Origin: an uncultured Clostridia bacterium
GTDB lineage: Bacteria > Bacillota > Clostridia > TANB77 > CAG-508
Assembly: GCA_934149155.1 (NCBI GenBank)
Contig: CAKPDZ010000019.1
Span: forward strand, 1-23,621
Direction of reading: 5' to 3'
DNA: 23,621 nt
Below are positions 15,376-23,621 of the stretch, one piece after another (the first letter of the stretch is position 1; every line of letters begins with the position of its first letter). A model generated the notes under the pieces. The model did no database searches, had not been told where the DNA came from, and saw only the letters and a list, made by a program, of their open reading frames with translations. Made by a program: the position numbers and the translations under genes.

Positions 15376-15975
15376 CTAATCTTTAAATAACTCTTTTCCA
15401 TTCTTCATATAATCAGCACCAGAGAAAATTGTTGCAATTACTGATATAAGAAGTAATATTGTAGCAACTAAATTTATTGCAAAATCCACACCAGTTAATC
15501 CACCTCTAAAGCAATCCCAAAAATTATTTCTATCAAACATAATCAATATAATTGCTATCATTTGAGTTACAGTTTTCAATTTACCCCAAATAGAAGCAGC
15601 AATAACTTGACCACCTTTTTCTACTGCAATTAATCTATATCCAGAAACTAAGAATTCTCTTGCTAACACTATAACAGGTATCCATGCAGGGATTTTTCCT
15701 AATTCTACTAACAACACCATTGCTGTTAATACCAATATTTTATCAGCTAATGGATCTAAAAATTTACCAAAAGTAGTAACTTGATTTCTTGAACGTGCAA
15801 TATATCCATCTAATTTATCTGTAATTGATGCAACTATAAATATTAGTAGCATCCCAAAATATGTTAGGGGCAATCCCATAAAATCGCCTTGCAAGTTCAA
15901 ATATGGGATTATTGCCATAATTGGTACTAATATTATTCTAAATATTGTTAATTTATTTGCTAAATTCATTTTCAT
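15376..15975 (-). CDS. pgsA: CDP-diacylglycerol-glycerol-3-phosphate 3-phosphatidyltransferase
   Basis: Integral membrane enzyme that makes phosphatidylglycerol phosphate from CDP-diacylglycerol and glycerol 3-phosphate, the first committed step to phosphatidylglycerol. The 199-aa protein has the complete CDP-alcohol phosphotransferase signature D-x2-DG-x2-AR-x8-G-x3-D-x3-D at 53-78 (TDKLDGYIAR then FGKFLDPLADK). Several membrane helices are evident (about 10-27, 38-52, 80-92, 98-110, 135-147, 168-186). A TTG 21 nt upstream is in frame, but GGAAAG lies 7 nt before the ATG at 15975, which I chose. It is the last gene of the ftsE operon, 32 nt after ctpA. No clear terminator follows; the palindromic element does. 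Confidence 0.95.
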   Translation of the reverse strand: MKMNLANKLTIFRIILVPIMAIIPYLNLQGDFMGLPLTYFGMLLIFIVASITDKLDGYIARSRNQVTTFGKFLDPLADKILVLTAMVLLVELGKIPAWIPVIVLAREFLVSGYRLIAVEKGGQVIAASIWGKLKTVTQMIAIILIMFDRNNFWDCFRGGLTGVDFAINLVATILLLISVIATIFSGADYMKNGKELFKD

Positions 15976-16007
15976 TTTATTTCTTTCCTTCCTCAAGGTT
16001 TAGTACA

Positions 16008-17243
16008 TTATTTATTTAATATTTCCATTGCTTTTTGTAATTGTGTATCATCTTTTCTTTCAACTGATAATGGGTTTTCAACACTTTCTGGTAAATCTAC
16101 TTTTTCGTTTGGTTCTATTCCCACACCATTAATTTTAGTTCTATTTGGTGTATAATATTCTTCAACTGTAACTTTTAAACCAGCACCATCTCTAAGTTGT
16201 AATAATTGTTGAATTACACCTTTTCCATATGTTGTATTTCCAACTATTGTTGCTTCATTTAAATCTTTAAGTGCTCCTGCTAAAATTTCTGATGAACTTG
16301 CAGAATTTTTGTTTACAAGTACAACTATTGGCATATCTATTAAAACATCTTCTTTAGATTTCTCAACCTTTTCTTTCTTATCTTTATCAATAGTTACTAA
16401 AAGTTCTTTATCTTTTGGTACAATATAATCTGCAATTTTTAAAGCTTCTTCTACTAGCCCTCCACCATTATTTCTTAAATCTATAATCAATGATGTTATT
16501 CCTTGTGATTTTAATTCTTCATATTTTGCCTTAAAATTCTCAGCTGTATTTTCATCAAAACTTGACACTTCTAGGTATCCTATATTATTTTCTAATTTTT
16601 CTGCAACTACTGGATTTGTTGTTATTTTTTTTCTTGTTATTTCAAATGTTTTTATTTCTTGACCTCTTTGAATCTCCAATTTTACAGTTGAACCTTCTAC
16701 ACCTTTTATATTGTTTGCTGCAGCATCCATACTGTCTCCATTATATTCTGTTCCATCTATTTTCTTAATTATATCTCCAGGAAGTATTCCAGCTTCTTCT
16801 GCTGGGCTATATTTAATTGGCGATATTACAACTATTGTATTATCTTTAGTATTTTTAGCCATATATATACCAATTCCAACATAATTTCCCATCAAATTTT
16901 GTGTATATTCTTCCATCTCATCTTTAGGAATATATTCAGTATATTTATCTCCTAAAGCTGCTACATATCCTTCTATTGCTCCATCAATAGCTTTATCTTC
17001 ATCTATATCATTTAAATAATATTTTTTTAACAAGCTTTTTATGTTTTTTAGAGATTTTGTTAGTTTATCGTCACTTGATGATGAAGTACCAAACAATGAT
17101 GATATTGTTTGGTTTCCATCTCCTAGACTATATTTATTTGTTATATATATTGTTGTAAATATAAATGTTAAAAATACTGTTAATATAATTAACATTACTG
17201 TTTTATAAAATCTTTGTCTTTTTAAATATTTATCTTCTTCCAT
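16008..17243 (-). CDS. ctpA: C-terminal processing protease, S41 family, with PDZ domain
   Basis: Secreted or membrane-tethered serine protease that trims C-termini of extracytoplasmic substrates; 411 aa. A membrane helix (about 15-35) is followed by the N-terminal helical region. The PDZ domain (about 118-205) has GNYVGIGIYM, YSPAEEAGILPGDIIKKIDG (145-164). The S41 core has SLIIDLRNNGGGLVEEAL (251-268), the nucleophile Ser316 in NSASSSEILAGAL and the general base Lys341 in TTYGKGVIQQ, 25 residues apart as in CtpB and Prc. The canonical SASASE reads SASSSE. The ribosome site AAAGG is weak and 10 nt from the ATG; the gene starts 27 nt after the M23 gene, so coupling is likely. In this operon it may process the M23 proteins, which is inference from context. 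Confidence 0.94.
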   Translation of the reverse strand: MEEDKYLKRQRFYKTVMLIILTVFLTFIFTTIYITNKYSLGDGNQTISSLFGTSSSSDDKLTKSLKNIKSLLKKYYLNDIDEDKAIDGAIEGYVAALGDKYTEYIPKDEMEEYTQNLMGNYVGIGIYMAKNTKDNTIVVISPIKYSPAEEAGILPGDIIKKIDGTEYNGDSMDAAANNIKGVEGSTVKLEIQRGQEIKTFEITRKKITTNPVVAEKLENNIGYLEVSSFDENTAENFKAKYEELKSQGITSLIIDLRNNGGGLVEEALKIADYIVPKDKELLVTIDKDKKEKVEKSKEDVLIDMPIVVLVNKNSASSSEILAGALKDLNEATIVGNTTYGKGVIQQLLQLRDGAGLKVTVEEYYTPNRTKINGVGIEPNEKVDLPESVENPLSVERKDDTQLQKAMEILNK

Positions 17244-17270
17244 GCTTTAAATTGCCTTTCTAAATTTAAT

Positions 17271-18569
17271 TTACATATATCTATTTGGATCTACCCTACT
17301 GTCTTGCCCATAAGCTGTTGCACTATATTTATAACTATATGGTGATACTCTTACTTCAAAATGCAAATGTGGTCCAGATGAATTTCCTGTACTGCCACTT
17401 AGCATTATTTTTTCACCTTTTTTTACTATCTGTCCAGGTCTTACACATATAGAACCTCTAGTTCCATGCCCATAATATGTTTGCGTTCCATTTGCATGTC
17501 TTATTACAACATGAGTTCCATAGCTTGATGATAAGTCTGCTGTTGTCATTACTACACCATCAGCAGCTGCCATAACCGTTGTTCCAGGTGATACAGCATA
17601 ATCTATAGCTCCATGGAATTTTCCACTTGATGGATAATAACCATTTGCTGATATTGAACCTCCTGATATCGGTCTCATAAAATATCCTGAACCAGAAGAT
17701 GTATTTCCTCCTGAATTCGAACTATTGTTATTACTACTATTACTATTATTGTTTTTTCCACTATTATTTGAAGCATTTTGTTTTTCTAACTCTGCTATTT
17801 GTGCTGCAAATTTCTTTTCTGCAGCTTTTACATCTGCTTCAATTTGTTTATTATCTGCTTGTAATTCTTCAATTTCTTTTTGTACTGTCTTTTCATCTTG
17901 AGTTAATTTATCGGCATAACTTTGTTTTTCACTTTTTAATGACTGCAATTCATTAACTTTTGTTTTTTGTTCAGCTAATGATGAATCTAAATCTTTTTTA
18001 TTATTTTCTAATTCAGTTTTTTCGTTTTCAATTTTAGCCTTTTGGTCTTTTGTAGACTGAATTAACTCTTTATCAGATTCAAACAATTCAGATGCTGCAT
18101 AATATTTTGATAATGCATCTGTCATACTTGATGCATTTAAAACAACATCTAAAAATGAAGTTTGACTTCTTTCATACATTGCTACAATTCTTGTATCAAG
18201 TAACTCTTCTTGTTTAGTATATTCTGCTTCCATTTGTTGTATGTCTTTTTCTTTATTTGATATTTGTGTTTGTAAATTTTTTACTTTATCATTTAAATCA
18301 TCAACTTCTGTTTCAGCATCAGATATTTTAGATATAAGATTTTCTACTGTTTTCATTGTTTCTGATTTCTCATTTGCAATTTCTTCTTTCTTTTCCTTCG
18401 CTTCATCTATTTTATTATTATTTTCAGCTTGTTGCTTTTCTGCTTCACTTTTAGTTGCTTGTTTTTGTCGTTCTAACTCTTTTTTTGTCGTTGCAAATAC
18501 TTGTGAATTTTGTAAAAGTAATATCATTATTATTGTAACCCCAATTATTTTTGCTAAAGTTTTTTTCAT
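17271..18569 (-). CDS. Secreted coiled-coil M23 peptidase, first of two (EnvC/NlpD-like)
   Basis: Probable FtsEX-linked peptidoglycan endopeptidase or activator; 432 aa. A signal peptide (1-26, cut near VFA-TT) is followed by a long Glu/Lys/Gln-rich coiled coil (about 28-265). A Ser/Asn/Gly linker (about 266-295) leads to the C-terminal LytM domain (about 305-430). The zinc site is complete: His319 and Asp323 in HGAIDY, His368 in YYGHG, and His401/His403 in PHLHFEV. It may therefore be enzymatically active, unlike degenerate EnvC. GAGAGGAAG precedes the ATG. It follows its paralogue by 27 nt. The coiled coil shares the MYE...F-L-x-V and LS/YYA pattern with the paralogue, so the two arose by duplication. 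Confidence 0.93.
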   Translation of the reverse strand: MKKTLAKIIGVTIIMILLLQNSQVFATTKKELERQKQATKSEAEKQQAENNNKIDEAKEKKEEIANEKSETMKTVENLISKISDAETEVDDLNDKVKNLQTQISNKEKDIQQMEAEYTKQEELLDTRIVAMYERSQTSFLDVVLNASSMTDALSKYYAASELFESDKELIQSTKDQKAKIENEKTELENNKKDLDSSLAEQKTKVNELQSLKSEKQSYADKLTQDEKTVQKEIEELQADNKQIEADVKAAEKKFAAQIAELEKQNASNNSGKNNNSNSSNNNSSNSGGNTSSGSGYFMRPISGGSISANGYYPSSGKFHGAIDYAVSPGTTVMAAADGVVMTTADLSSSYGTHVVIRHANGTQTYYGHGTRGSICVRPGQIVKKGEKIMLSGSTGNSSGPHLHFEVRVSPYSYKYSATAYGQDSRVDPNRYM

Positions 18570-18596
18570 TATAATTCTTCCTCTCTATATTATATT

Positions 18597-19796
18597 TTAT
18601 TCTTCAACATTTGTTTCTTCTTGGTTATTTTCATTCTTTTGAGTAATTTTTTGTAACTCATCTTTATTTAATAAATAATCCATTGGATTTACTGGTTGTC
18701 CATTTATTCTTATTTCAAAATGAGCATGTGGTCCTGTAGAATAACCTGTTGACCCCACTTTTAAGACTGGTGTACCAGCTTCAACTTCTTGTCCTACTTG
18801 TACTAAAATTTCACTGCCATGCGCATATAATGTTTGAACTCCTCCTCCATGGTCAATTATTACCATATTTCCATATGCAGGAGTCATAGATGCTTTTGTT
18901 ACAACACCTTTACCCATTGCAACAAAATCCGCTCCCATTGGTGCTCCTATATCTGTGCCAGTATGTAACTTATATGCTCCTGTTATAGGATGAACCCTCA
19001 TTCCAAACTCAGAAGTGATTGTGTTGTATCCTGGTATTGGCCAAGTTAGTGCCCCTCCAATATAATCTGCACTAACACTATTTAATGCCATTAATTTTAT
19101 CTCAGCTTCTATTGTTTCCACTTGATTATTATAATCATCAATTTTTGCTTGTAATTCTTGTTCTTCTGTTGATAATTTGCTTATATAATACTGCCTCATT
19201 GTCTTTGTATTTGCTAACACTTGGGCTTTTTTCTGTTGCGTTTGTTTACTTGCAACAACCTGTCTTTTTTTCTCTGCAAGTATTTTTTTTGTTGTTTCTA
19301 TTTCTTCTTTTTGTTTTCTTACTGTATCTAATAATTCTTTATCATATTCTGCTAATTCTTTCATTGCATAATATGTTGATAAAAACTCTGTTGCATTTTT
19401 AGATGCTAATATCACTTGTAAAAACTCAAATTTAGGAGTTTCATACATTTTTATAATTCTTGCATCTAACAAATCTTGAATTTTATCAAATTCTGCTTGT
19501 GTTTTGTTAAGTTTTTCTTCATTTTCAGTTATTTGCTTCATCAAGTCATTTATATCTGTATTAATATTATTCAATTCATTCTGTGACTGAGCAATTTGAC
19601 TATCTAATTCTTGCAATTCTTGCATATTTGTAGAAAGCTCATCTTGAACTGCTTGCAATCTATTGTTAGATTCATCTATTGCCTGTGTTAATTGACTTGA
19701 CTGTTCTTGTAATTCTGTAAGGTCTTGTGCATGTGCGCAAATACATAGGCTACAAGTTATTATTAATATTAAAATTATTGTTATAAGCCTACGCAT
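18597..19796 (-). CDS. Secreted coiled-coil M23 peptidase, second of two (EnvC/NlpD-like)
   Basis: Paralogue of the gene at 17271-18569, 399 aa. Signal peptide 1-23 (CAHA-QD cut), coiled coil about 25-238, then directly the LytM domain (about 248-375) without the Asn-rich linker. The zinc site is complete: His278 and Asp282 in KLHTGTD, His326 in YAHG, His357/His359 in PHAHFE. The MRVHPITGAYKLHTGTDIGAP segment is the classic M23 core. A charged tail (about 376-399) ends the protein. A GTG at 19811 is in frame but has no room for a ribosome site; AAAGG before the ATG at 19796 is better placed. It lies 23 nt after ftsX, the usual place for the FtsEX client hydrolase. Confidence 0.94.
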   Translation of the reverse strand: MRRLITIILILIITCSLCICAHAQDLTELQEQSSQLTQAIDESNNRLQAVQDELSTNMQELQELDSQIAQSQNELNNINTDINDLMKQITENEEKLNKTQAEFDKIQDLLDARIIKMYETPKFEFLQVILASKNATEFLSTYYAMKELAEYDKELLDTVRKQKEEIETTKKILAEKKRQVVASKQTQQKKAQVLANTKTMRQYYISKLSTEEQELQAKIDDYNNQVETIEAEIKLMALNSVSADYIGGALTWPIPGYNTITSEFGMRVHPITGAYKLHTGTDIGAPMGADFVAMGKGVVTKASMTPAYGNMVIIDHGGGVQTLYAHGSEILVQVGQEVEAGTPVLKVGSTGYSTGPHAHFEIRINGQPVNPMDYLLNKDELQKITQKNENNQEETNVEE

Positions 19797-19819
19797 TCTT
19801 CTACCTTTCACCCTCTCTA

Positions 19820-20719
19820 TTAAACTTCTAGATATTTTCTCATTGATATACTACTTCCTAATATACCAATTCCTATTCCTAATCCTAAATATACTATTAA
19901 TATCAAATTGAACATATCTGAGAAGTTTAGTAATGTCCAATTTGCCATTTGTAAGAATGATGTTTCTGCTAATTTATGTGCAATTCCTGTATATGCTCCA
20001 CCTATTAGTGCAACTGATAATAATCCAGATACAATTCCTATTATTATACCTTCTACTAAAAATGGCCATCTAATAAAACTATTTGTTGCTCCTACATATT
20101 TCATTATTGAAATTTCTTTTCTTCTTGAATATACTGCTAATTTTATTGTATTTGTTATTATTGATACTGATATTATTATTAATAATGCTAATATTCCTGC
20201 AGTTATTATTCTAACTCCTTTTGCCAAGCTGATTATTTGTGATATTACTTGATTACTTGATACTATTTTCTTTACATGTGGAAGTTGATTTATACTATCT
20301 TGTACATCATTATTTAATTTCAAATCTGTTAATGTTACATTATATGCTGCAGATAATATATTTTTTTCTGAATATCCCTCTAATAAGTCATCTCCTAACA
20401 TATCTTTCATATAATCTAAAGCTTCATCTTTTGAAACAAATTCTGCACTTTTTACTCCTTCTATTCCAAGTATTTCGTTTCCAACCTCTTCAATTTCGCT
20501 ATCTGTTGCATCATTATCAATTATTACTCTTATTTCTTGTGCATCTGCAACATTTTCTACAAATGCATTTAAATTTTCTCCTATTACGAAAAATAGTCCA
20601 AATATCAACATTGTTGCACACATTATCATTAGTGATGATATTGTTGATTTTTTATTTTTAAATAAATTTCTAATTCCTTCTCCAATTAAATAGTTTAATA
20701 CATTAAATCTCACAATCAT
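19820..20719 (-). CDS. ftsX: Cell-division ABC transporter permease-like protein FtsX
   Basis: Membrane partner of FtsE that passes ATP-driven conformational change to extracellular murein hydrolases. The 299-aa protein has the standard topology: helix 1 (about 28-48), an extracellular domain (about 50-165), then three helices (about 172-192, 221-243, 270-290). The loop YSRRKEISIMKYVGATNSFIR (197-217) is the most conserved FtsX segment. The extracellular part EIRVIIDNDATDSEIEEV (62-79) matches the family. I chose the ATG at 20719 (AAGGTGG just upstream) over 20737 and 20734. The gene overlaps the 3' end of ftsE by 17 nt, indicating translational coupling. Confidence 0.95.
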   Translation of the reverse strand: MIVRFNVLNYLIGEGIRNLFKNKKSTISSLMIMCATMLIFGLFFVIGENLNAFVENVADAQEIRVIIDNDATDSEIEEVGNEILGIEGVKSAEFVSKDEALDYMKDMLGDDLLEGYSEKNILSAAYNVTLTDLKLNNDVQDSINQLPHVKKIVSSNQVISQIISLAKGVRIITAGILALLIIISVSIITNTIKLAVYSRRKEISIMKYVGATNSFIRWPFLVEGIIIGIVSGLLSVALIGGAYTGIAHKLAETSFLQMANWTLLNFSDMFNLILIVYLGLGIGIGILGSSISMRKYLEV

Positions 20720-21389
20720 ACCCACCTTTTTCATCATCTTTTACAATTACGCCTTTATGTATGTGAATAACTCTTTTCTTCATTTGGTCTACTATATCTT
20801 TGGCGTGTGTTGCTACAACTACAGTTGTTCCTCTCATGTTTATTTCGTTTAACAAGTTCATTATATCCCATGCTGTATCTGGATCTAAGTTTCCTGTTGG
20901 CTCGTCTGCAATTAGCATTGATGGATTGTTTACTAATGCTCTTGCTAATGCAACTCTTTGTTGCTCTCCTCCTGATAGTTCATTTGGATACATTTTTGCT
21001 TTTCCACTTAATCCTACTAATGACAATACCATTGGAACTTGTCTACGGATATGCCTTGGAGTAGCTTTTACTATATACATTGCAAATGCTACATTTTCGT
21101 ATACTGTTTTATCTGGTAATAATCTGAAGTCTTGAAATACAACTCCCATACTTCTACGTAAATATGGAACTTTACTTTTCTTTAAAAATGTTGTATCTTT
21201 TCCATTTATTATGATATTTCCTGATGTTGGTTCTTCTTCTTTTAATATTAATTTAATTAATGTTGATTTTCCACTTCCTGATGTTCCTACTAGAAATGCA
21301 AAGTCTCCTTTTTCTATTTTAAAACTTGCATTCTTTACTGCTTCTGTACCTGTACTATATTTTTTGCTTACGTTTTTAAACTCTATCAT
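20703..21389 (-). CDS. ftsE: Cell-division ATP-binding protein FtsE
   Basis: ABC-type ATPase of the FtsEX complex, on the inner face of the membrane; 228 aa. Walker A GTSGSGKST (35-43), Q-loop FQDFRLLPDKTVYENVAFA (85-103, FtsE-specific after the Gln), signature LSGGEQQRVALARAL (138-152), Walker B LIADEPTGNLDP (159-170) and H-loop His195 in ATHAKDIVD are all intact. AAGGA precedes the ATG by about 10 nt. It is the first gene of the six-gene operon ftsE-ftsX-M23-M23-ctpA-pgsA, transcribed from 21490-21518. Confidence 0.97.
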   Translation of the reverse strand: MIEFKNVSKKYSTGTEAVKNASFKIEKGDFAFLVGTSGSGKSTLIKLILKEEEPTSGNIIINGKDTTFLKKSKVPYLRRSMGVVFQDFRLLPDKTVYENVAFAMYIVKATPRHIRRQVPMVLSLVGLSGKAKMYPNELSGGEQQRVALARALVNNPSMLIADEPTGNLDPDTAWDIMNLLNEINMRGTTVVVATHAKDIVDQMKKRVIHIHKGVIVKDDEKGGYDCEI

Positions 21390-21489
21390 TTTACTTTTTT
21401 CCTTTTCTTTTTTTATAAATTGTACTTTTATATATAAGTTTTTTCTAATTTCTTATTACATAAAAACACATAATTTTTCATTCTTCATT

Positions 21490-21518
21490 ATCATATCAAT
21501 AATACTTTTTTTTTGCAA
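21490..21518 (-). promoter_or_regulatory. Promoter of the ftsE operon
   Basis: Minus-strand TTGCAA (21518-21513), 17-nt spacer and TATGAT (21495-21490), with TG one base before the -10 giving an extended -10. The leader to the ftsE ATG is about 95 nt of AT-rich sequence with no evident structure. It starts 13 nt after the terminator U tract of the surface-protein gene. Confidence 0.65.
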
Positions 21519-21530
21519 CACTTATTGGCA

Positions 21531-21565
21531 AAAAATTAAGCAGAAAATTTTGTTTTTTTCTGCTT
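21531..21565 (-). terminator. Terminator of the LRR surface-protein gene
   Basis: A 10-bp stem (21538-21547 with 21556-21565), 8-nt loop, and a minus-strand tract AATTTTTT. It lies about 100 nt after the stop codon, beyond a first hairpin-forming palindrome at 21629-21659. Confidence 0.7.
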
Positions 21566-21628
21566 TTCTATCATTTTTCTTCTTATTTCTTTCTTTTTCG
21601 TTTTTTGTAAATTTTGTGTAAATTTTTC

Positions 21629-21659
21629 TGCACATTTGGAACCGGTTCCTAGATGTGCA
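21629..21659 (-). repeat. 31-nt imperfect palindrome just after the surface-protein gene
   Basis: Outer arms TGCACAT/ATGTGCA (21629-21635, 21653-21659) flank a perfect 12-bp palindrome GGAACCGGTTCC (21638-21649). It starts 7 nt after the stop codon. The minus strand continues GAAAAATTT, with no U tract, so it is not a canonical terminator. It could act as a 3' mRNA-stabilising hairpin or a protein-binding site. Confidence 0.55.
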
Positions 21660-21665
21660 TTTCTA

Positions 21666-23492
21666 TTATTCTACAGATTCTGTTTCTTTTATTTTGTCTT
21701 TTATGTTTGTGAAATATCCTGGCGTTTCTGCTGTGTCTATTCTTGCATAGGTTGCATCTGTATAGTTTGAATCAAATTTAGTGTTATTTCCCCCAATTAA
21801 CTTTTGGCACCAATCAAACATTTTATCTGAATCAGTTACATTTATAGTAGTCCATCCTGTTTTGTTTTGTTCATCATATTCGCTTACATCCACTTCTAAT
21901 AATTCTCCACATCCCCCAAACATACCATTCATATTTTCAACCATAATTGTGTCAAAATTAGCTAAATTTAATTTAGTTAGCTCTATACAACGATAAAACA
22001 TATTTTGCATGGTTGTTACATTTTTTGTATTAAAACTACTTACATCAATATTTTTTAATTTATTACATTCATAAAACATTGCACGCATATTTGTCACATT
22101 TTCTGTATTAAAACTACTTATATCTAGTTCTGTTATATTTTCACACATATTGAACATACTTTTCATATTTGTTACGTTGGATGTATCAAAATTATCTAAT
22201 TTTAATATCTCTAATCTTTTACACACAGAAAACATTCCGTCCATATTTTCTACCTTACTAGTATTAAAACTACTTATATCTAATTTCACTAAATTTATAC
22301 AATGTCCAAACATTCCCCCCATATTGGCAACATTGCCTGTATCAAATTTAGTTAAATCTAACTTGCTAATCAATTCACATCCATAAAACATATCATACAT
22401 TGTTTCTACATGAGTCGTATTAAAATTATCTAGATTTAATTCTGGTAAACTTTCACAATAAGAAAACATAAAACTCATATTTTTTACTTTATTTGTATTA
22501 AATCCACTTAAATCTAACTCTTGTAATGAGTTACATCCATAAAACATAACGCTCATGCTTATTGCATCACTTGTATCAAAGCCACTTAAATCTATATTAG
22601 TTAATTTTTCACAATTCTTAAACATTCTATAAAAATTTGTTACTCCTTTTGTATAAAAATTGCTCAAATCTATATCTTCTAGATTTATTAAATCATAAAA
22701 CAAGCATTGTGCATTTTTATTAGCATATATAAGTTCTTGACTGGCAAAAGTTAATTCATACAATCCATCATTATCTTCATCAGTATAATACCCAATTATA
22801 CTTTCATCTTGCTTTTCTGATGCATCAAATATTTCTATTTCTGAACCATCTAATATTTCTTTGCCTCTTATAAATTTTATTGATTCTATTTGATTTTTGG
22901 TAATTGAACTTGTTAAATATTTTCCGGTAGAGTCAATGTCATTAGCTAATACCATCCTATTAGGCTCTGCCATTTTAAAGTTTAGGTATGATTTTAAGAC
23001 TGTATTTTCTGGTACAGTTTCTGTTGTTGTATTTTTATATTTGAATGTAATATATACTTCTTTTGTCTCCCCTGGCGCTATTGTTTGACCTATCTGTAAT
23101 CCATCTGTTGTTATATCAAATGCAATATCTGAATTATCATAAAAGTCATCATCATATACTACACCAACAAATGGCACTGTTTCATCCGAACTATTGTATA
23201 CTGTTACTTTATACTTAATTTCAGAATTCAAATTTACTTTTGAAAGTTCTATTGTGCTATTTAGCATTGTTCCTAAAAAATTATTTATTTTGCAATTGTT
23301 TATATTAGCATCAATGTCACTCACATATTCTACATCTGTTATAAATACTCCTTCTTGCGCATCTGCTATTACTTTTCCTTCTATTTCTCCTGTTACCGAT
23401 TCTATTGATGCATACCCTATTCCCATTATCATTGTTGCTATTAACATCGCTAATAATAATAACATATTTTTGTTTATTTTTAATTTTTTCAT
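21666..23492 (-). CDS. Secreted BspA-type leucine-rich repeat surface protein (DUF285)
   Basis: Surface or adhesin-like protein of 608 aa. An N-terminal hydrophobic signal (about 9-28) ends at GYASI. A beta-sandwich-like region follows (about 30-175; QEGVFITDVEYVSDIDAN, SEIKYKVTVYNSS, APGETKEVYITFKYKN), resembling the TasA/SipW-dependent type of secreted protein. A short linker domain (about 180-265) precedes ten perfect-length 26-residue repeats (271-530) with the pattern L-x2-LDLS-x-FNT-x2-V-x-NM-x2-MF-x2-C. A degenerate eleventh repeat and a short acidic tail follow. No LPxTG motif or C-terminal membrane helix is present, so wall anchoring is not evident. AGGAGA lies about 6 nt before the ATG at 23492; an upstream ATG (23531) lacks such a site. 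BspA-like repeats are known in adhesins of host-associated bacteria; the ligand is unknown. Confidence 0.92.
   Translation of the reverse strand: MKKLKINKNMLLLLAMLIATMIMGIGYASIESVTGEIEGKVIADAQEGVFITDVEYVSDIDANINNCKINNFLGTMLNSTIELSKVNLNSEIKYKVTVYNSSDETVPFVGVVYDDDFYDNSDIAFDITTDGLQIGQTIAPGETKEVYITFKYKNTTTETVPENTVLKSYLNFKMAEPNRMVLANDIDSTGKYLTSSITKNQIESIKFIRGKEILDGSEIEIFDASEKQDESIIGYYTDEDNDGLYELTFASQELIYANKNAQCLFYDLINLEDIDLSNFYTKGVTNFYRMFKNCEKLTNIDLSGFDTSDAISMSVMFYGCNSLQELDLSGFNTNKVKNMSFMFSYCESLPELNLDNFNTTHVETMYDMFYGCELISKLDLTKFDTGNVANMGGMFGHCINLVKLDISSFNTSKVENMDGMFSVCKRLEILKLDNFDTSNVTNMKSMFNMCENITELDISSFNTENVTNMRAMFYECNKLKNIDVSSFNTKNVTTMQNMFYRCIELTKLNLANFDTIMVENMNGMFGGCGELLEVDVSEYDEQNKTGWTTINVTDSDKMFDWCQKLIGGNNTKFDSNYTDATYARIDTAETPGYFTNIKDKIKETESVE
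21903..22682 (-). repeat. Ten in-frame 78-bp coding repeats in the LRR gene
   Basis: Residues 271-530 form exactly ten units of 26 codons (780 bp) with no length variation. Each unit ends MF-x2-C-x2, so ten Cys residues repeat every 26 positions. The DNA units are diverged (few long identical runs), so the array is old rather than a fresh slippage expansion. Confidence 0.9.
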
Positions 23493-23621
23493 GAATAGTC
23501 TCCTTTTGTTATCTACTATAATTTTTTTCATTTTATAAAACTTTATTCTTTCTTTTTTATCTTAAAAATTATTCACATTACTTTTTAGTCAATTCTTTTC
23601 CTTAAGTTATATACTTAAAGA

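Noticed and set aside
21211..21621. 136-aa plus-strand frame partly in the intergenic region before ftsE
   Set aside because: It is a Phe/Ile/Ser-rich translation of T-rich sequence with no ribosome site, overlapping the ftsE promoter and a terminator.
23602..23618. Inverted repeat TTAAGT/ACTTAA at the window edge
   Set aside because: Only 6 bp, AT-only apart from one pair, and cut off from context by the edge; the LRR promoter could not be fixed in 23493-23621 (TTGACT is present at about 23586-23591 but without a well-spaced -10).

Overview
AT-rich, low-GC Gram-positive chromosome segment (Bacillota, most likely a Clostridia lineage; gut-type uncultured clostridia fit best, but the genus cannot be told from the sequence). 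The clues are RNase Y, a Gram-positive LexA, FtsEX with coiled-coil M23 partners, AGGAGG ribosome sites, sigma-A promoters with 17-nt spacers, and a BspA-type repeat surface protein. Nearly all genes lie on the minus strand, so the text below follows transcription from high to low coordinates where that helps.

Layout. 1-1049: 5' two thirds of rny (RNase Y), cut by the window edge. 1192-1845: single-domain (p)ppGpp synthetase. 2073-2453: orphan hypothetical with its own promoter and terminator, divergent from deoD (2607-3329, +). 3374-5632: two-gene operon of a (p)ppGpp-hydrolase-like HD protein and argS. 5758-6372 (+): thymidylate-kinase-like P-loop gene broken by one in-frame TAA. 6448-11454: unknown 278-aa gene, class A PBP and cysS in a row. 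11509-11851: KilA-N gene with its middle deleted, behind a perfect consensus promoter. 11989-13689: membrane-anchored SH3/GH18 glycosidase. 13778-14985: lexA and greA. 14986-15375: the only large gene-free stretch; it holds the greA promoter and leader and a 150-nt palindromic structured element. 15376-21389: the operon ftsE-ftsX-M23-M23-ctpA-pgsA. 21666-23492: secreted LRR protein with exactly ten 26-residue repeats.

How the genes work together. The ftsEX operon is a cell-wall module: an ABC-type transmembrane activator, two secreted peptidoglycan-hydrolase-like proteins that are its probable clients, a C-terminal processing protease, and phosphatidylglycerol phosphate synthase. The class A PBP and the GH18 protein add synthesis and remodelling functions. 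Two alarmone enzymes of opposite activity, two tRNA synthetases, GreA, LexA and RNase Y form the housekeeping and stress background. Two decayed genes (the P-loop kinase and KilA-N) look like accessory or mobile cargo.

I found no complete undescribed multi-gene system. The best candidates for something new are the structured element at 15188-15337, the terminator/promoter fusions around lexA, and the two uncharacterised genes (126 aa and 278 aa). No tRNA, rRNA, CRISPR array or insertion sequence was seen.
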